From contig NZ_BMOV01000006.1 of the NCBI RefSeq assembly GCF_014647255.1, positions 172,198 through 236,197 on the forward strand: a stretch of 64,000 nucleotides of DNA, read 5' to 3'. Of this stretch, positions 8,674 through 18,818 are shown piece after piece. The translations under genes were made by a program, and so were the position numbers. How positions within the stretch are numbered: position 1 is the first letter of the stretch; every line of letters starts with the position of its first letter. Source of the DNA: Iodidimonas muriae (lineage in GTDB: Bacteria > Pseudomonadota > Alphaproteobacteria > Sphingomonadales > Rhodothalassiaceae). The notes under the pieces were generated by a model. That model was not told the DNA's origin. It did no database searches and saw only the letters and a program-made list of their open reading frames with translations.

Positions 8674-10167
8674 TTAGTTTAAAGCGGTGATTTCTGCCCT
8701 TTGTTTTAAATCGGGCTCTTGATCTTGATCAGTCAAATGCGTCGGATAATCGCCCGTAAAGCAGGCGTCACAATAGCTTGGCCGGTCCATTTGCCGGCCA
8801 TTTTCCTGCTGGCAGGCGCGGTAAAGCCCATCAATGGAGACAAAGGCCAAACTGTCCGCATGGATATAGCGACACATCTCGTCGATATCCATACGGGCAG
8901 CCAACAGCTTTGACCGTTCCGGCGTATCGACACCATAAAAGCAGCTATGTCGGGTTGGGGGGCTGGCGATGCGCATATGCACTTCGCGCGCGCCCGCTTG
9001 CCGCATCATATCGACAATCTTCAAGGATGTGGTGCCACGCACGATGGAATCATCCACCAAAATGATGCGCTTTCCATCAATCTGCCAGCGATTGGCATTG
9101 TGTTTGAGACGGACACCCAAATGGCGGATTTGGTCCGATGGTTCGATGAAGGTACGGCCCACATAGTGATTGCGAATAATCCCTAATTCAAAGGGAATAC
9201 CGGATTCGGCTGCATAGCCGATGGCTCCGGGAACGCCTGAATCGGGGACGGGGATCACCACATCCGCGTCAACAGCCGCTTCGCGGGCCAGTTCCGCGCC
9301 AATGCGCTTACGCACATCATAAACGGACAGACCATCCACAAGGCTGTCGGGGCGGGCAAAATAGACATGCTCGAAGATACAAGGGCGCGGATTGCACTGC
9401 TCGAACGGTTTGATAGAACGGATTGTTGGCACCCCGGCATTATTATTGATGATGACAATTTCGCCCGGTTCCACATCGCGTTCATAGCGGGCGCCCAAAA
9501 TATCCAGCGCACAGGTTTCCGAGCACAGGATATAGGCATCGCCCAGTTTCCCCAGCACCAAAGGCCGTACACCCAATGGATCGCGCACCCCCATAAGCCC
9601 TTCGCGGGTAAGGGTGACAAGAGAATAAGCCCCTTCAATCTTGTGGAGGGCATCGATCAATTTGTCCAATAAGGTATGACAGCCCGAGGTGGCCACAAGA
9701 TGAATGATGACTTCGCTATCGGATGTGGATTGGAAAATAGAGCCATGCTTTACGAGCTGGCGGCGCAAATGCCACGCATTGGTGAGATTGCCATTATGGG
9801 AAACGGCAAAGCCGCCTGTTGCCAGATCCGCGAACAAGGGCTGCACGTTGCGTATGGAACTGCCACCCGCCGTGGAATAGCGCACATGGCCAATGGCCGC
9901 GTCGCCCTTCAAGGTTCCGATCAGCTTTTCACTGGTGAAATTATCGGCCACAAGGCCCAATTGTCGCTGGGTGACAAATTGCTTGCCATCGAATGCGGTG
10001 ATACCGGCGGCTTCTTGCCCGCGATGCTGCAAGGCGTGCAGCCCTAAAACGGAATGAGCGGCGGCATCTTCTGTGCCATAAATTCCGAAAACGCCACATT
10101 CTTCATGGAGCTTATCATCATCGAAAGGATGCGTAGAAAGCGGACGACATTGCGATTGGTGGCTCAT
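8674..10167 (-). CDS. purF: Amidophosphoribosyltransferase
   Basis: First committed step of purine synthesis: PRPP and glutamine give 5-phosphoribosylamine. The 497 residues begin with a short propeptide, and the glutaminase nucleophile is Cys24 in EECGVFGIYG, so the enzyme is probably matured by cleavage before this Cys. The PRPP loop is visible as ILVDDSIVRGTT, and the C-terminal cysteines in YCDACFTGDYP match the Fe-S-containing Bacillus-type PurF. An in-frame TTG lies 12 codons upstream at 10203, but ATG at 10167 gives the normal length. cvpA follows upstream on the same strand, the classic cvpA-purF order. Confidence 0.97.
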   Translation of the reverse strand: MSHQSQCRPLSTHPFDDDKLHEECGVFGIYGTEDAAAHSVLGLHALQHRGQEAAGITAFDGKQFVTQRQLGLVADNFTSEKLIGTLKGDAAIGHVRYSTAGGSSIRNVQPLFADLATGGFAVSHNGNLTNAWHLRRQLVKHGSIFQSTSDSEVIIHLVATSGCHTLLDKLIDALHKIEGAYSLVTLTREGLMGVRDPLGVRPLVLGKLGDAYILCSETCALDILGARYERDVEPGEIVIINNNAGVPTIRSIKPFEQCNPRPCIFEHVYFARPDSLVDGLSVYDVRKRIGAELAREAAVDADVVIPVPDSGVPGAIGYAAESGIPFELGIIRNHYVGRTFIEPSDQIRHLGVRLKHNANRWQIDGKRIILVDDSIVRGTTSLKIVDMMRQAGAREVHMRIASPPTRHSCFYGVDTPERSKLLAARMDIDEMCRYIHADSLAFVSIDGLYRACQQENGRQMDRPSYCDACFTGDYPTHLTDQDQEPDLKQRAEITALN

Positions 10168-10264
10168 GTCCGGTGCGGCCCCTGATTTGGTTGGAGGGTC
10201 CAAAGTCTGCCTTCATATAGCTTTTGAGTGCGCTTGTGGAAAGGTGTTTTCCCCATATGGCCGA

Positions 10265-10942
10265 TCAGTCGCCGCCATCTTCCTCATTTTGTTCTTTTGT
10301 TTTCAAAAGTTCTTCGAATTTTTGATTCATCAAACGCCGCTGTGCCTCTTCATAGGCGGGCTCGGCTGCATCGCGCAGCCGGTCTTTTGACTGATCATAG
10401 CTTTCCCGCATCTGATCCAGCAGCGCATCGCCGGTCGGATCGTCTTTTACCGCGCGGAATATATCCGGCCCGGTTTTGGCAAGCATGCTTGCCCCATAAG
10501 CCACCAAGGGTTTCAATCGCGCATCTTGCACCCATTGGGGATAGCGTTTTTCCCCCACAACAGACGAAAAGAACAAATATGTGGCAGACACCAGAACAGC
10601 CCCCAAAAACAGCCCCAAAGCCGCCCCCAGGGATCGATCGAGAAAACCGGCAGGGCCTGAGCGCACCTTTGATCCGATAAATCCGGCGATCAATTTTAAA
10701 AGCACCAGACTGACAATAAACAATAAGGGCAGGGCGATGAAATCCGCCAATGTGGCCGGCGTGATCCAATCGCGGGCAAAACCGGACGCATAGGGCATGC
10801 CATAAAGCGTGATCACCACCGCTCCGAACCATGCGACAACCGTTAATAACATGGTGGTAAAGCCGCGAAACACCGCATAGAGCACCGTACCGCCCACAAA
10901 CAGCAGTACAATCACATCAAAGGCTGTCAAACTTTCGCTCAT
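10265..10942 (-). CDS. cvpA: CvpA family membrane protein
   Basis: A 225-residue inner-membrane protein with about four hydrophobic helices (roughly residues 5-25, 28-45, 63-83 and 105-125) and a charged, helical C-terminal tail rich in Glu, Arg and Lys. The family is required for colicin V production in E. coli and sits next to purF in many genomes, as here. Its molecular function is still unclear. The start MSESLTAFDVI is chosen because GAGGAAG lies ahead of it; the frame runs 18 codons further with no hydrophobic or conserved character. Confidence 0.9.
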   Translation of the reverse strand: MSESLTAFDVIVLLFVGGTVLYAVFRGFTTMLLTVVAWFGAVVITLYGMPYASGFARDWITPATLADFIALPLLFIVSLVLLKLIAGFIGSKVRSGPAGFLDRSLGAALGLFLGAVLVSATYLFFSSVVGEKRYPQWVQDARLKPLVAYGASMLAKTGPDIFRAVKDDPTGDALLDQMRESYDQSKDRLRDAAEPAYEEAQRRLMNQKFEELLKTKEQNEEDGGD

Positions 10943-11054
10943 GCTCTTCCTCGCGGAGATCAATAAACATGCCGGACTGGCCGGCCCCGATGGCACAGAC
11001 TAACGCATAATTCTGTTCTGGCACCCATTTAGCCGCCGATGCCAGTTCATAAGC

Positions 11055-12428
11055 TTACACCATTTCACCGTCTGCAAACACCGACACCAGATCTTGCAAT
11101 CGCCCACAGCTGTTCAGCTTTAGATTATTGCCACCGGCTTTGGTGTTGGCTGGCACCAAAGCGCGGGAAAAGCCAAGCTTGGCAGCTTCTTTCAGCCGGG
11201 CTTCTGCCTGTGTAACGGGGCGGACATCGCCCGATAGGCTGATTTCCCCGAAAATAACGGTTTCAGCGGGGACAGGAACACCGGAAAGTGACGATACAAG
11301 GGCAGCGGCAACGGCCAAATCCGCCGCAGGTTCCCCCACCTTTAAGCCGCCTGCCACATTGAGATAAATATCCGAAGAGGACAGCCCAAGGCCGCATCGG
11401 GCATCCAAAACCGCCAGGACCATGGCCAAGCGACCGGAATCCCAGCCCACAACGGCACGGCGCGGATTGGCCGCCGAACTGGCCGCCACCAGCGCTTGGA
11501 TTTCCACCAGAACGGGGCGCGATCCTTCAATTCCCGCAAACACAGCCGACCCCGCCACTTCGGCCGATCGGTCCGATAAGAACAGTTGGGAAGGGTTGGA
11601 TACTTCGGCCAAGCCCATGCCGGTCATTTCAAAAACGCCAATTTCATCGGTGCCGCCAAAGCGGTTCTTGACGCTTCTTAAAATGCGATATTGGTGGCCG
11701 CGTTCGCCTTCAAAATAGAGCACCGTATCAACCATATGCTCCAAAACGCGGGGGCCGGCGATCTGGCCGTCTTTGGTCACATGGCCGACAATCAATATGA
11801 TCGTGCCGCGGGATTTGGCAAAGGAGATCAATTCCGCAGCACATGCCCGCACTTGCGCCACGGTGCCAGGGGCTGAATCGAGGCTATCCACAAACACGGT
11901 CTGGATGGAATCGATCACAAGCACCGCAGGCGGTTTGGCCCCATCCACGGTGGTAAGGATATCCCGCAAATTGGTGGCCGCGCCCAAAGCCAATGGCGCT
12001 TTGCTCAGCCCCAAACGATCGGCGCGCATCTGCACCTGTGCCGTGGCTTCTTCGCCAGAAATATAGACGCAAGAATGTCCGGCATTGGAAAGCGCCGCCA
12101 TGGCTTGCAACAATAATGTGGATTTGCCGATTCCCGGATCTCCGCCGATCAGCAGCGCCGAGCCCGGCACAAGACCGCCGCCCGTAGCGCGATCGAATTC
12201 CGCCAGACCGCTTTGCAGGCGGGGCGGATTGTCCGCCGGTTGGCCAAGATCCACCAGATCCACTTTGCGCCCCCGGCTGCCGCCCAGACCTTTGGGCCGC
12301 CCGGATGCACCAAGGCTGACTTCTTCCGTGATGGAGTTCCATTCGCCGCAATCGTCGCAGCGACCTTGCCATTTGCGATAAACCGCCCCGCAAGATTGGC
12401 AGATAAATTGTGTCTGTGTTTTCGCCAT
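11055..12428 (-). CDS. radA: DNA repair protein RadA
   Basis: A 457-residue RecA-related branch-migration helicase acting in recombination. The N-terminal zinc finger has Cys10, Cys13, Cys24 and Cys27; the Walker A motif is GGDPGIGKSTLL near 95-106; the diagnostic KNRFG motif follows the core; and a Lon-protease-like domain makes up the C-terminus (SSDIYLNVAGGLKVGEPAADLAVA region). Full length. It is separated from cvpA by about 110 bases and probably forms a transcript with it. Confidence 0.97.
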   Translation of the reverse strand: MAKTQTQFICQSCGAVYRKWQGRCDDCGEWNSITEEVSLGASGRPKGLGGSRGRKVDLVDLGQPADNPPRLQSGLAEFDRATGGGLVPGSALLIGGDPGIGKSTLLLQAMAALSNAGHSCVYISGEEATAQVQMRADRLGLSKAPLALGAATNLRDILTTVDGAKPPAVLVIDSIQTVFVDSLDSAPGTVAQVRACAAELISFAKSRGTIILIVGHVTKDGQIAGPRVLEHMVDTVLYFEGERGHQYRILRSVKNRFGGTDEIGVFEMTGMGLAEVSNPSQLFLSDRSAEVAGSAVFAGIEGSRPVLVEIQALVAASSAANPRRAVVGWDSGRLAMVLAVLDARCGLGLSSSDIYLNVAGGLKVGEPAADLAVAAALVSSLSGVPVPAETVIFGEISLSGDVRPVTQAEARLKEAAKLGFSRALVPANTKAGGNNLKLNSCGRLQDLVSVFADGEMV

Positions 12429-12526
12429 AGTCTGGATGTTAGCGTTTTGTTCTTATATCGCAAGTGTATTTTGGCCAATCGCAGCACTTTATCCGGCGAG
12501 AGGGGAAATCAATCGAAGCCGCCGCC

Positions 12527-13303
12527 CTAGGCCGACCGAACAGCCATTTTGATCGGTCCATCAGCGCGCCCGTGGATGAATTGATCCACATAGGCGTTGT
12601 TGCTGTTATCCACCTGTTCCTTGGCGCCTTGCCAGATGATCTTGCCCTGATAAAGCATGGCCACCTGATCGGCGATTTTCCGCGCACTGGCCATATCATG
12701 GGTAATGGTAACGGTGGTGACCCCCAGATCCCTTACACATTCGACAATCAGATCATTGATCACATCGGCCATGATGGGATCAAGCCCGGTGGTTGGCTCG
12801 TCAAAAAAGATAATGTCCGGTTCGGTGGCAATGGCCCGCGCCAATCCCACCCGCTTTTTCATCCCGCCGGACAGTTCATCGGGGTGCAAATTGGCCACAT
12901 CCGCAGCAAGGCCAACCCGCTGCAGCTTTTCAATGGCGATCTCTTTGGCTTCATTGCGCTTCATGCCGCGTGCCTTCATCAAGCCGAAGGACACATTTTC
13001 CCAGACGGGCAGGGAATCGAACAGCGCCGCCCCTTGGAACAGCATCCCGAATTTGGCCATTTGGGCTTTGCGTTCCTTATGGGACTGGCGAAGCACATCT
13101 TTGCCATCAATACGGATCATGCCGCTTTCCGGGCGCAAAAGCCCCAGAATACATTTTAGCAAAACGGATTTTCCGGTGCCCGATCCGCCAATGACCACAA
13201 GGCTTTCGCCTTTGAGGACCGTCAGATCGACACCATCCAGAACCACTTTGGAGCCAAAGCGCTTTTTGACACCGGCTAATTCAATTTTGGGAGTTTGCGT
13301 CAT
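12527..13303 (-). CDS. mlaF: ABC transporter ATP-binding protein (MlaF-like)
   Basis: A 258-residue ATPase of the Mla/Mce family, which moves phospholipids between inner and outer membranes. Walker A is GGSGTGKSVLLK, the signature is LSGGMKKRVGLARA, and Walker B is DIIFFDEPTTGLDP. The signature with GGMKKR is characteristic of the MlaF/Ttg2A branch. It overlaps the stop of mlaE by four bases. The MCE-domain partner mlaD and the periplasmic mlaC are not in this window and must be encoded elsewhere. Confidence 0.9.
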   Translation of the reverse strand: MTQTPKIELAGVKKRFGSKVVLDGVDLTVLKGESLVVIGGSGTGKSVLLKCILGLLRPESGMIRIDGKDVLRQSHKERKAQMAKFGMLFQGAALFDSLPVWENVSFGLMKARGMKRNEAKEIAIEKLQRVGLAADVANLHPDELSGGMKKRVGLARAIATEPDIIFFDEPTTGLDPIMADVINDLIVECVRDLGVTTVTITHDMASARKIADQVAMLYQGKIIWQGAKEQVDNSNNAYVDQFIHGRADGPIKMAVRSA

Positions 13304-14073
13304 GATTGAAACACCGTGATGGTGATGATCAGATTGGCCAGCAAAATCAGGATAAAGGCCGACACAACCGCATTGGTGGTGGCCCGTCCCACGCCTTGCG
13401 CGCCACCGGAAGAATGATAGCCGTGATAACAGCCCATCAGCGAAATGATCACCCCGAAAACCCCGGCTTTTACCAAGGACGATACAATGTCGGTGGTTTC
13501 CAGAAAATTCATGGTGGCCACCAGATAATTACCCGGATTAAAGCCAAGCCGTTGTGTCGCCACCAGAAAACCGCCGAACACGCCGATGGTATTGGCAACG
13601 ATCACCAGAAGGGGCAGGGTGACGAGCCCGGCCAGAAGGCGCGGCACCACCAGATATTTATAGGGATCGGTGGAGAGTGTCACCAAAGCGTCGATCTGTT
13701 CCGTCACCCGCATGGTGCCGATTTCGGCGGCCATGGCAGACGATACCCGCCCCGCGACCATCAGCCCCCCCAATACCGGCCCAAGCTCGCGCACAATGGC
13801 GATCACCACAACGGCCGCCATGGTGCTTTCAGCATTGAATCGCTCGGAGCCAACATAGATTTGCTGGGCCAAAGCGGCGCCGGTGAATAAGGCGGTCAGC
13901 CCCACAACAGGTAAGGAATAATATCCGATGACCATCATTTGTTGGCCGATATTCTTCAAAAAGAACGGCGGTTGCAGCACATGACGGACCGAATTGGCGG
14001 CGAAAATGGCAAGACGGCCCAATGCCGCCAGCGCTTCAAGAGTGAAGCGACCAACAGTGGCAAAAAAATTCAC
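13300..14073 (-). CDS. mlaE: MlaE family lipid ABC transporter permease
   Basis: A 257-residue permease with five or six hydrophobic segments. The conserved family region lies around ELGPVLGGLMVAGRVSSAMAAE and IGTMRVTEQIDAL, which holds the coupling helix. It pairs with the ATPase encoded immediately downstream and the two genes overlap by ATGA, so they are translationally coupled. As in other MlaFE units, substrate specificity comes from an MCE protein that is not encoded here. Confidence 0.92.
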   Translation of the reverse strand: MNFFATVGRFTLEALAALGRLAIFAANSVRHVLQPPFFLKNIGQQMMVIGYYSLPVVGLTALFTGAALAQQIYVGSERFNAESTMAAVVVIAIVRELGPVLGGLMVAGRVSSAMAAEIGTMRVTEQIDALVTLSTDPYKYLVVPRLLAGLVTLPLLVIVANTIGVFGGFLVATQRLGFNPGNYLVATMNFLETTDIVSSLVKAGVFGVIISLMGCYHGYHSSGGAQGVGRATTNAVVSAFILILLANLIITITVFQS

Positions 14074-14279
14074 AGCACATCCTTTTCATGAAGTGTGCGG
14101 TGCAAGCCATTGAATGAAAGGCCAGACCTGGCGACAGAGATAAGATACATAAGCCGTAAAAATCCGAAGATAGGGCCGACATGCGGACAGAATTCGATCA
14201 TAAGTGCGCGCGACCTTAGAGGACCGCTTGGCATGGGTCAATTCACGCAAGCGTGCCTTTTTTGTGCAGCATGCTATCC

Positions 14280-15809
14280 TTATTCAAATCTGTCGGCGGT
14301 ATATTCGGGAACCGCTTCATCGGTGAAGCGCGTGGTTTCCTTGGCAAAGCGCAGGCGCACGGTGCCGGTGGGGCCATGTCTTTGTTTGCCCACGATCACC
14401 TCGGCCAATCCCCGTGACCGCTCCATCATATCCACCCATTCGGCGAATTTTTTCTCATCGCCCTCATCGGGCTTTTGCTGCTCTTTATAATATTCATCAC
14501 GATAGACGAACATCACGATATCAGCATCCTGCTCAATGGAGCCGGATTCACGCAAATCCGAAAGCTGTGGGCGTTTGTTTTCGCGGCTTTCCACTGTACG
14601 GCTAAGCTGAGACAGCGCCATCACCGGCACCTCCAGCTTTTTCGCCAAGGCCTTCAGGCCACGGGTGATCTCCGAGATTTCCTGTACCCGGCTTTCCGAT
14701 CGGGTCGAGCCGCTTAGAAGTTGCAGATAATCGACAATCACCAGACCGATATTGTGCAGCCGCTTCAATCGCCGCGCACGGGTGTAAACCCCGGCAATGG
14801 AAAGGGCGGCGGTATCATCCACATAAAGCGGCAAATTTTCGATATCCCGCACGGCGCGGGCCAGATCTTCAAATTGGGAATCGGTCAAACGGCCCCGGCG
14901 CATTTCTTCGGATTTGATATTGGCGCGGTCGGCAACCACACGGGCTGCAAGCTGATCCGCCGACATTTCCAACGAGAAAAAGGCCACCGCCGCACCGCGT
15001 GTGCGCTTCATATCCACCCCGGCTTCCCTATCATCAAGCCAGCGTTTGGCAGCATTGAAGGCGATATTGGTTGCCAGCGAGGTTTTCCCCATGGCCGGAC
15101 GCCCGGCCAGGATCAGCAAGTCGGTGGGATGCAGGCCGCCAATTTGCGCATCCAAAGCTTTCAGCCCTGTGGACACGCCGGAAATTTTATCCGGATCTTT
15201 ATACGCGGCTTCCGCCGCTTCCAGGGCTTTATAAACAGCGGTCCGGAAAGGCGTGAAAGAGGTGCCGGCACTTCCGGTTTGCGCCAGATCGAACAGTTTC
15301 GATTCCGCCGCCTCCAATTGCCCTTCGCCCGAATCCGCAGGGTCGGCGTCATAAGCACTGACCACCATTTCGTTGCCGACTGAAATCAATGAGCGGCGAA
15401 GCGCCAGATCCCGCAAGGTGCGGCCATAATCCACCGCATTGATGATGGTGGCGGCCGATGCGGCCAGACGCGCCAGATACGCGCCGCCGCCCATATCGGC
15501 AAGGGCTTCATCTTTATCGAAAAATGGCCGCAGCTTGATGGGGTCTGCCGTATGATCGCGGTCAATGAGCCGCAGAATCATTTCATAGATGCGCCCATGC
15601 ACCGGTTCAAAAAAATGTTCCGGATGCAGATATTCGCGCACCTGTTCGGCGGCTTCATTGTTTACCAGCATGGCGCCAAGCAGCGCTTGCTCGACCTCCA
15701 GATTGCTGGGAGGCCGGCGATAATCCAATGTGTCATCAGCGGCGCTGTCTCGTGCGTCACTGTGGGTCATGTTTTGAGTATATTCGGTCATAGACATGAC
15801 AGATGCCAT
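14280..15809 (-). CDS. dnaB: Replicative DNA helicase
   Basis: The hexameric 5'-3' helicase of the replication fork, 509 residues. The N-terminal domain starts with PPSNLEVEQALLGAML, the RecA-type motor has Walker A GRPAMGKTSLATN, the SLEMS motif, and the IVIDYLQLL-type segment (VIVDYLQLLSG), and the C-terminus carries the RFxxE-like ending. No intein interrupts the Walker A or later motifs. Four in-frame ATG codons lie at 15809, 15797, 15791 and 15770; none has a strong ribosome site, so the start may be up to 13 codons shorter. DnaA-box-like sites lie about 60-85 bases upstream. Confidence 0.96.
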   Translation of the reverse strand: MASVMSMTEYTQNMTHSDARDSAADDTLDYRRPPSNLEVEQALLGAMLVNNEAAEQVREYLHPEHFFEPVHGRIYEMILRLIDRDHTADPIKLRPFFDKDEALADMGGGAYLARLAASAATIINAVDYGRTLRDLALRRSLISVGNEMVVSAYDADPADSGEGQLEAAESKLFDLAQTGSAGTSFTPFRTAVYKALEAAEAAYKDPDKISGVSTGLKALDAQIGGLHPTDLLILAGRPAMGKTSLATNIAFNAAKRWLDDREAGVDMKRTRGAAVAFFSLEMSADQLAARVVADRANIKSEEMRRGRLTDSQFEDLARAVRDIENLPLYVDDTAALSIAGVYTRARRLKRLHNIGLVIVDYLQLLSGSTRSESRVQEISEITRGLKALAKKLEVPVMALSQLSRTVESRENKRPQLSDLRESGSIEQDADIVMFVYRDEYYKEQQKPDEGDEKKFAEWVDMMERSRGLAEVIVGKQRHGPTGTVRLRFAKETTRFTDEAVPEYTADRFE

Positions 15810-15866
15810 GAAGCATCGAAACAGTGAAGATAAATTGAGCCCTTTTGCGCTTTGTCCCCGTTATTC

Positions 15867-15895
15867 TTATCCACAGCTGTGAACTCTGGGGATAA
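15867..15895. promoter_or_regulatory. Candidate DnaA boxes upstream of dnaB
   Basis: A perfect TTATCCACA lies at 15867-15875 on the plus strand, and TGGGGATAA at 15887-15895 is the inverted one-mismatch form TTATCCCCA. Together they form an inverted pair 11 bases apart, with the palindrome CACAGCTGTG at 15872-15881 between them. They lie in the divergent intergenic region of dnaB and rpsB. Two boxes are too few for a typical origin; DnaA control of dnaB or rpsB transcription is the more modest reading. Confidence 0.5.
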
Positions 15896-15945
15896 GTTGT
15901 CGGTATCGGATTGTGACAGAACGGCCCTTCATTGGTGCGATTTCC

Positions 15946-15973
15946 CTTGCAATCCGAGGCGGACCGATATAGG
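15946..15973 (+). promoter_or_regulatory. Possible promoter of rpsB-tsf
   Basis: CTTGCA at 15946-15951 and TATAGG at 15968-15973 are 16 bases apart and 128 bases ahead of rpsB. This is a weak match to a housekeeping promoter; no transcript data support it. Confidence 0.3.
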
Positions 15974-16100
15974 CCACGCTTATTCCACACATGGGCCGCA
16001 AGGCAGGGTGACCCGCAGGTCATTTCCCGCCATCCGGTGTTTCTGAATGTTCAGAGATATTTTGGCTCATGGAGGACGAACCGGTAAAGGAGAGAGACCT

Positions 16101-16901
16101 ATGGCGCTGCCAGAATTCAGCATGCGTCAGCTTTTGGAAGCTGGCGTTCATTTCGGCCATCAAACCCATCGTTGGAATCCCAAGATGGGGCCGTATATTT
16201 TCGGTGATCGTAACGGCATTCATGTCGTTGATCTGTCGAAAACCGTTCCCCTGCTTGCCCGTGCAATGAAAGAAGTCCGCGATGTTGTCGCCGGTGGCGG
16301 CCGCGTGCTTTTCGTTGGCACCAAGCGTCAGGCATCCCCGATCGTGGCCGATGCGGCCCGTCGCTCCGGGCAATATTATGTGAACCACCGTTGGCTTGGC
16401 GGCATGCTGACCAACTGGCGGACCATTTCCCAGTCGATCAAGCGTTTGAAGCAACTTGATGAGCGTTTGGCCGATACGACCACCGGCTTCACCAAGAAAG
16501 AACGCCTGCAATTGACCCGCCAGCGCGATAAGCTCGAGCTGTCTTTGGGCGGTATCCGCGATATGGGTGGTTTGCCTGATCTCATTTTCATCATCGATAC
16601 CAATCGTGAAGAAATTGCCATTCAGGAAGCCAATCGCCTTGGCATCCCCGTGGTGGCTGTGGTTGATACCAATTCCAATCCCGATGGTGTGTCTTTCCCT
16701 GTTCCCGGGAATGATGATGCCACCCGCGCCATCAAACTTTATTGCGACCTGATGGCCCTTTCCATCCTTGATGGGATTTCCGAGCAGCTTGGTGCAAGCG
16801 GGGCCGATATTGGCGCCATGGATGAAGCGCCGGTTGAAGAAGCCCTTATCGAAAGCGCGCAGCCTTCCGAAGAAAATGCTGCTCCGGCAAGCGCCGAATA
16901 A
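16101..16901 (+). CDS. rpsB: 30S ribosomal protein S2
   Basis: A structural protein of the small subunit, 266 residues. The N-terminus [29 protein letters not shown] is the family signature region, and the second signature [18 protein letters not shown] is near 160-177. An alanine- and glutamate-rich tail of about 30 residues extends beyond the E. coli protein, as is common in this class. ATG at 16101 is preceded by AAAGGAGAGAG, a strong ribosome-binding site; the frame upstream is open but non-conserved. It forms the usual rpsB-tsf pair. Confidence 0.98.
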   Translation: MALPEFSMRQLLEAGVHFGHQTHRWNPKMGPYIFGDRNGIHVVDLSKTVPLLARAMKEVRDVVAGGGRVLFVGTKRQASPIVADAARRSGQYYVNHRWLGGMLTNWRTISQSIKRLKQLDERLADTTTGFTKKERLQLTRQRDKLELSLGGIRDMGGLPDLIFIIDTNREEIAIQEANRLGIPVVAVVDTNSNPDGVSFPVPGNDDATRAIKLYCDLMALSILDGISEQLGASGADIGAMDEAPVEEALIESAQPSEENAAPASAE

Positions 16902-16975
16902 GGCTCCATTCGGGGCGCGCATGAAAACCGTGCCGCCCCTTCGACCCTATCAGGATAAGACTCGAGGAAGAGAAC

Positions 16976-17902
16976 ATGGCTGGAATTACAGCTGCAATGG
17001 TGAAAGAGCTTCGCACCAAAACCGGTGCGGGCATGATGGATTGCAAAAAAGCGCTGGGTGAAAATGACGGCGATGTAGAAGCCGCCATTGATTGGCTGCG
17101 CAAAAAAGGTCTGGCGGCCGCTGCCAAGAAATCCGGTCGCGTGGCCTCTGAAGGCCTGATCGGCGTTGTCACAAACGGCACGCGCGGTGCAATGGTTGAA
17201 GTGAACTCGGAAACCGATTTCGTTGCCCGTAACGACCAGTTCCAGGGCTTTGTGAGCGAAGTTGCCAAAATTGCGCTTGCTGCGGGCTCCGATGTGGATG
17301 CTATCAAAGCCAGCGATTTCCCGGGGGCAGGCCGCACAGTGGAAGAGCAGGTCACACATCTGATCGCCACGATTGGCGAGAATATGTCCTTCCGGCGCGC
17401 TGTTGCACTTGAAGTCTCCGAAGGCTATGTGGGCAGCTATGTCCATGGCGCGGTTTCCGATGGTATTGGCAAGATCGGCGTTCTTGTGGCGCTGCAATCA
17501 AGTGCTTCGGAAGATGTTTTGGCGCCCTTGGCCAAGCATATCGCCATGCATGTGGCGGCAACGGCTCCGCAATCCCTGACGGTGGAAGATCTTGATCCCC
17601 AGTTGATCGAGCGTGAAAAAACCATTTTCAGCGATCAGGCGCGCGCTTCCGGCAAGCCGGACAATATCATCGAAAAGATGATCGAAGGCCGTATGCGCAA
17701 ATACTATGAAGAAGTGGTGTTGCTGCGTCAGGCTTCCGTTGTGGATGGTGAAAACCGTATCGAACAGGTTGTGGAAGCAGCTGCCAAAGCAGCTGGAACT
17801 CCCATCACACTGACCGCATTCAGCCGTTTTGCGCTGGGTGAGGGCGTGGAAAAAGAAGAAACCGATTTCGCTGCAGAAGTGAAAGCGGCCGCCGGCGTCT
17901 GA
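16976..17902 (+). CDS. tsf: Elongation factor Ts
   Basis: Guanine-nucleotide exchange factor for EF-Tu, 308 residues. The UBA-like N-terminus reads [18 protein letters not shown], then the core domain follows with [30 protein letters not shown] (about 57-86), the TDFV segment that inserts into EF-Tu. A GAGGAAGAGA site lies before the ATG. A clear terminator follows, which separates rpsB-tsf from the pyrH operon. Confidence 0.98.
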   Translation: MAGITAAMVKELRTKTGAGMMDCKKALGENDGDVEAAIDWLRKKGLAAAAKKSGRVASEGLIGVVTNGTRGAMVEVNSETDFVARNDQFQGFVSEVAKIALAAGSDVDAIKASDFPGAGRTVEEQVTHLIATIGENMSFRRAVALEVSEGYVGSYVHGAVSDGIGKIGVLVALQSSASEDVLAPLAKHIAMHVAATAPQSLTVEDLDPQLIEREKTIFSDQARASGKPDNIIEKMIEGRMRKYYEEVVLLRQASVVDGENRIEQVVEAAAKAAGTPITLTAFSRFALGEGVEKEETDFAAEVKAAAGV

Positions 17903-17932
17903 TTTTCAGACCAAGGGCATGAAACAATCCAG

Positions 17933-17963
17933 CCCGGTGGCATATTTGCCTCCGGGTTTTTTT
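17933..17963 (+). terminator. Rho-independent terminator after tsf
   Basis: CCCGGTGGCA (17933-17942) pairs with TGCCTCCGGG (17947-17956... loop TATT), one mismatch in ten, followed by a run of seven T. It lies about 30 bases after the tsf stop. Confidence 0.85.
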
Positions 17964-18083
17964 CGGAAAAAAATCATCAGGATTGCTGTTTTCGCTGGTG
18001 GCAAGACACCGAAACTACGGTTAAGCTGCTGATCCGATATTCAGTCGATCCATATATCCCCCAGGCAGATGGAAGTGCGTATA

Positions 18084-18818
18084 ATGGCCTCTCCCAAATA
18101 TAAGCGTGTGTTGCTTAAACTGTCCGGCGAGGCGCTGATGGGTGATAATGCATATGGCATTGACCCTTCGGTGATCGACCGTGTAGCCGAGGATATTAGT
18201 GAAGCGCGCGATCTGGGCGCCGAGATTTGTCTGGTGGTTGGCGGAGGAAATATTTTTCGCGGGCTTTCCGCTGCCGCCAGTGGGTTTGACCGTGCTTCGG
18301 CCGATTATATGGGCATGCTGGCCACGGTGATGAATGCCTTGGCCGTTCAGAACGGCCTTGAAAAACAAGGGATTCACACCCGTGTTTTGTCTGCCATTCC
18401 CATGTCTAGCGTGTGCGAGCCTTATATTCGCCGCCGCGCCATTCGGCATATGGAAAAGGGCCGGGTGGTTATTTTCGCGGCCGGCACCGGTAATCCATTC
18501 TTCACCACAGACACAGCCGCCGCCTTGCGGGCCGCCGAAATGTCGTGCGATGCCTTATTGAAAGGCACGCAGGTGGATGGTGTTTATACAGCAGACCCGA
18601 AAAAAGATCCCACGGCAGAGCGATATGAAAGCCTGAGCTTTATGGATGTCTTGCGGCAGGATTTGCAGGTCATGGATGCTTCGGCTGTCAGCTTGTGTCG
18701 TGAGAACAACATTCCTATTTTGGTTTTTTCAATTCAAAGCAAGGGAGAGCTGGCGCGCGTTTTAGACGGGTCAGGCACTTGCACGATTGTTGGTGAGGAG
18801 GACGGAACCAATGGCTGA
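18084..18818 (+). CDS. pyrH: UMP kinase
   Basis: Phosphorylates UMP to UDP in pyrimidine synthesis; a member of the amino-acid-kinase fold, active as a hexamer and usually GTP-activated and UTP-inhibited. Visible are [13 protein letters not shown] at the N-terminus, [10 protein letters not shown] (nucleotide site), the [19 protein letters not shown] segment and a VDGVYTADP loop. ATG at 18084 is chosen, giving 244 residues; the ATG at 18069 would add five residues. It is the first gene of a long operon and overlaps frr by 8 bases. Confidence 0.96.
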   Translation: MASPKYKRVLLKLSGEALMGDNAYGIDPSVIDRVAEDISEARDLGAEICLVVGGGNIFRGLSAAASGFDRASADYMGMLATVMNALAVQNGLEKQGIHTRVLSAIPMSSVCEPYIRRRAIRHMEKGRVVIFAAGTGNPFFTTDTAAALRAAEMSCDALLKGTQVDGVYTADPKKDPTAERYESLSFMDVLRQDLQVMDASAVSLCRENNIPILVFSIQSKGELARVLDGSGTCTIVGEEDGTNG

